A DNA stretch of 6,013 nucleotides from assembly GCA_001774245.1 (NCBI GenBank), contig MEZF01000028.1, positions 32,228 through 38,240 of the forward strand, in the 5' to 3' direction. This DNA comes from Candidatus Bathyarchaeota archaeon RBG_13_52_12 (lineage in GTDB: Archaea; Thermoproteota; Bathyarchaeia; TCS64). Shown here piece by piece: positions 5,247-6,013 of the stretch. The notes under the pieces are model-generated. The model was not told the origin of the DNA. It searched no databases and saw only the letters and a program-made list of their open reading frames with translations. Position 1 is the stretch's first letter. Each line of letters begins with the position of its first letter. Made by a program: the position numbers and the translations under genes.

Positions 5247-5858
5247 CTACTTTTTTCTACGCTTGGCTTCTCCTAATATCTTCTTTATTTCAGTCTCTTC
5301 GATGTCGAGGTTATTATTCGCTTTCAACCGCCTTTTCACCTCGTCGAGCATGGCTCCATCAGCGGCAGCCTTTGGCACTATGTTACACATATCCTCATAG
5401 TAGTTCCAGGGGAAGATGACCCACCGCCAGCTAATCTCATCCCCATAATAGTCCGGGGTGAATCTGCCCCCATTTATGTGACGAAGAGTCGCCGTCTTCA
5501 CTACGAGTGGGTTCATGGTCTCGACATACTCCTTAGCGACCTTCATGCTCTCACCGGTGTCAGTGATATCATCGACGATGAGCACCCTCCTGCCCCTCAG
5601 CTCGATTCGGAATGGGTACTTGAGCTGGGCAGAGCCGTCCGGGGTAGCTGTGACGCCCCAGTGCTCAACTTTAAGACTCACTAGATCCTTCACAGCAAGA
5701 AAGTCACAGAGGACACGGCTAAGCACCCAGCCACCTCGGGCGAGGCCCACCATAAAGTCAGGCTTGAACCTGGAGTCTATGATTTTCTCAGCGGTCTTCT
5801 TAGATAGTTCGTAGAAGAGGTCCCAGCTCATGACCTCGCAGTAGAACTTATCAGACAC
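5247..5858 (-). CDS. Phosphoribosyltransferase (COG2236-type, purine PRTase-like)
   Basis: A type I PRTase of 203 residues from a GTG at 5858. Key motifs, numbered from that codon: GLARGGW (38-44), the pyrophosphate-loop region; the 13-residue PRPP-binding signature VLIVDDITDTGES (92-104); and a Trp-rich WRWVIFPW (144-151), a hallmark of the archaeal COG2236 group near hypoxanthine/xanthine-guanine PRTases. It would transfer phosphoribose from PRPP to a purine base in salvage, but the base is not evident. The frame stays open upstream to an ATG at 5945. That longer form adds 29 residues that do not fit the family, and its start would lie in the promoter and leader of the divergent zinc-ribbon gene. 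A TATA-like TTTTAAC about 28 bases before the GTG supports 5858. An ATG at 5831 is another option. The C-terminus ends in a basic charged helix. Confidence 0.88.
   Translation of the reverse strand: MSDKFYCEVMSWDLFYELSKKTAEKIIDSRFKPDFMVGLARGGWVLSRVLCDFLAVKDLVSLKVEHWGVTATPDGSAQLKYPFRIELRGRRVLIVDDITDTGESMKVAKEYVETMNPLVVKTATLRHINGGRFTPDYYGDEISWRWVIFPWNYYEDMCNIVPKAAADGAMLDEVKRRLKANNNLDIEETEIKKILGEAKRRKK
5251..5256 (+). terminator. T6 tract, probable terminator of the winged-helix gene
   Basis: Six T residues begin five bases after the winged-helix stop codon, inside the last codons of the convergent phosphoribosyltransferase gene, where the same bases encode Lys-Lys. Short oligo-T is a common archaeal termination signal. 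No hairpin is needed or seen. Confidence 0.45.
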
Positions 5859-5880
5859 GTTTAGTTGAATTGGGACCCAG

Positions 5881-5890
5881 GGGTTAAAAC
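5881..5890 (-). promoter_or_regulatory. TATA-like box of the phosphoribosyltransferase gene
   Basis: The minus strand reads GTTTTAACCC, centred about 28 bases before the proposed GTG start at 5858, the spacing for a leaderless message. No Shine-Dalgarno precedes the GTG. Confidence 0.4.
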
Positions 5891-5910
5891 GGTTCGGATC
5901 GTAACGCACA

Positions 5911-5922
5911 GAATAATTTAAG
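5911..5922 (+). promoter_or_regulatory. TATA-like box of the zinc-ribbon gene
   Basis: GAATAATTTAAG is centred about 44 bases before the ATG at 5961. Transcription would start near 5943, leaving a leader of roughly 18 bases that contains the GGTGA ribosome binding site. The same bases read CTTAAATTATTC on the other strand and could also serve the divergent phosphoribosyltransferase gene. Confidence 0.45.
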
Positions 5923-5946
5923 AGCAAGGCCCCGAGTCTCCGCATC

Positions 5947-5951
5947 GGTGA
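5947..5951 (+). promoter_or_regulatory. Shine-Dalgarno GGTGA before the zinc-ribbon gene
   Basis: GGTGA matches the 16S rRNA anti-Shine-Dalgarno and sits nine bases before the ATG at 5961. It is the clearest ribosome binding site in the window for a first gene and fixes that start. Most other first genes here look leaderless. Confidence 0.6.
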
Positions 5952-5960
5952 ACAGTGGGA

Positions 5961-6013
5961 ATGAAGTATTGCTCGAAGTGTGGTGCTGAGCTGCCAGAGA
6001 AAGCAGGGTTTTG
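5961..6013 (+). CDS. Zinc-ribbon protein, N-terminal fragment (continues past the window)
   Basis: Seventeen codons are visible. They begin MKYCSKCGAELPEKAGF, the classic first knuckle of a zinc_ribbon_2/DZR-type domain: CSKCG, with a second CxxC pair expected just beyond the edge. Such ribbons commonly stand at the N-terminus of archaeal membrane or regulatory proteins, so the role of the full protein cannot be judged. It is divergent from the phosphoribosyltransferase gene. Confidence 0.75.
   Translation, partial: MKYCSKCGAELPEKAGF

Noticed and set aside
1..6013. CRISPR array, insertion sequence or phage genes
   Set aside because: No spaced direct repeats, transposase, integrase or terminal repeats were seen anywhere in the window.

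Overview
This window is almost certainly archaeal chromosome. Most genes are preceded by a TATA-like box 25-35 bases before the start codon with no Shine-Dalgarno, the pattern of leaderless or short-leader archaeal transcripts. The gene content agrees: a HypA with the long archaeal-type zinc domain, a Mrp/MinD-type ATPase in the HypB slot, a probable MptB-like enzyme of (tetrahydro)methanopterin synthesis, a Fae domain, DUF1893 and a COG2236-type phosphoribosyltransferase. GC content is moderate to fairly high. An uncultured, probably anaerobic archaeon (for example Bathyarchaeia or a related TACK/Asgard lineage) is a reasonable guess, but the sequence does not fix the taxon.

Left half (1-3487) is four minus-strand genes. 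Read in their own direction they are a DUF1893 protein (3487-3071, TTG start), an HD-domain phosphohydrolase resembling MptB (3003-2332), an HExxH metallopeptidase-like protein (2261-1353), and a gene running off the left edge (1238 to 1) that joins a DapA/NAL-family pyruvate aldolase to a formaldehyde-activating enzyme (Fae) domain. The fusion is open to the edge of the window, so a minimum-ORF list that demands a stop codon misses it.

Right half: a divergent promoter region (3488-3604) separates DUF1893 from the plus-strand pair hypA-hypB (3605-4728, ATGA overlap), which serves nickel insertion into [NiFe]-hydrogenase. A 241-base gap with a perfect 10-base inverted repeat follows, then a small winged-helix protein with a very acidic tail (4970-5245). 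It converges, with one base between the stop codons, on a minus-strand phosphoribosyltransferase (5858-5247). A plus-strand zinc-ribbon protein begins at 5961 and leaves the window.

How the genes may work together: the aldolase-Fae fusion is the most striking feature. Known archaeal Fae fusions (Fae-Hps) join Fae to an aldolase that releases or fixes formaldehyde. Here the partner is a Schiff-base pyruvate aldolase that lacks the Arg used by true dihydrodipicolinate synthase. The simplest inference is an enzyme that cleaves a hydroxy-oxo-acid to pyruvate plus formaldehyde, or runs in reverse, and passes formaldehyde to tetrahydromethanopterin. An MptB-like gene two genes upstream, in the same direction, fits a pterin-linked C1 theme. 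HypA/HypB suggest a hydrogen-using or hydrogen-evolving anaerobe.
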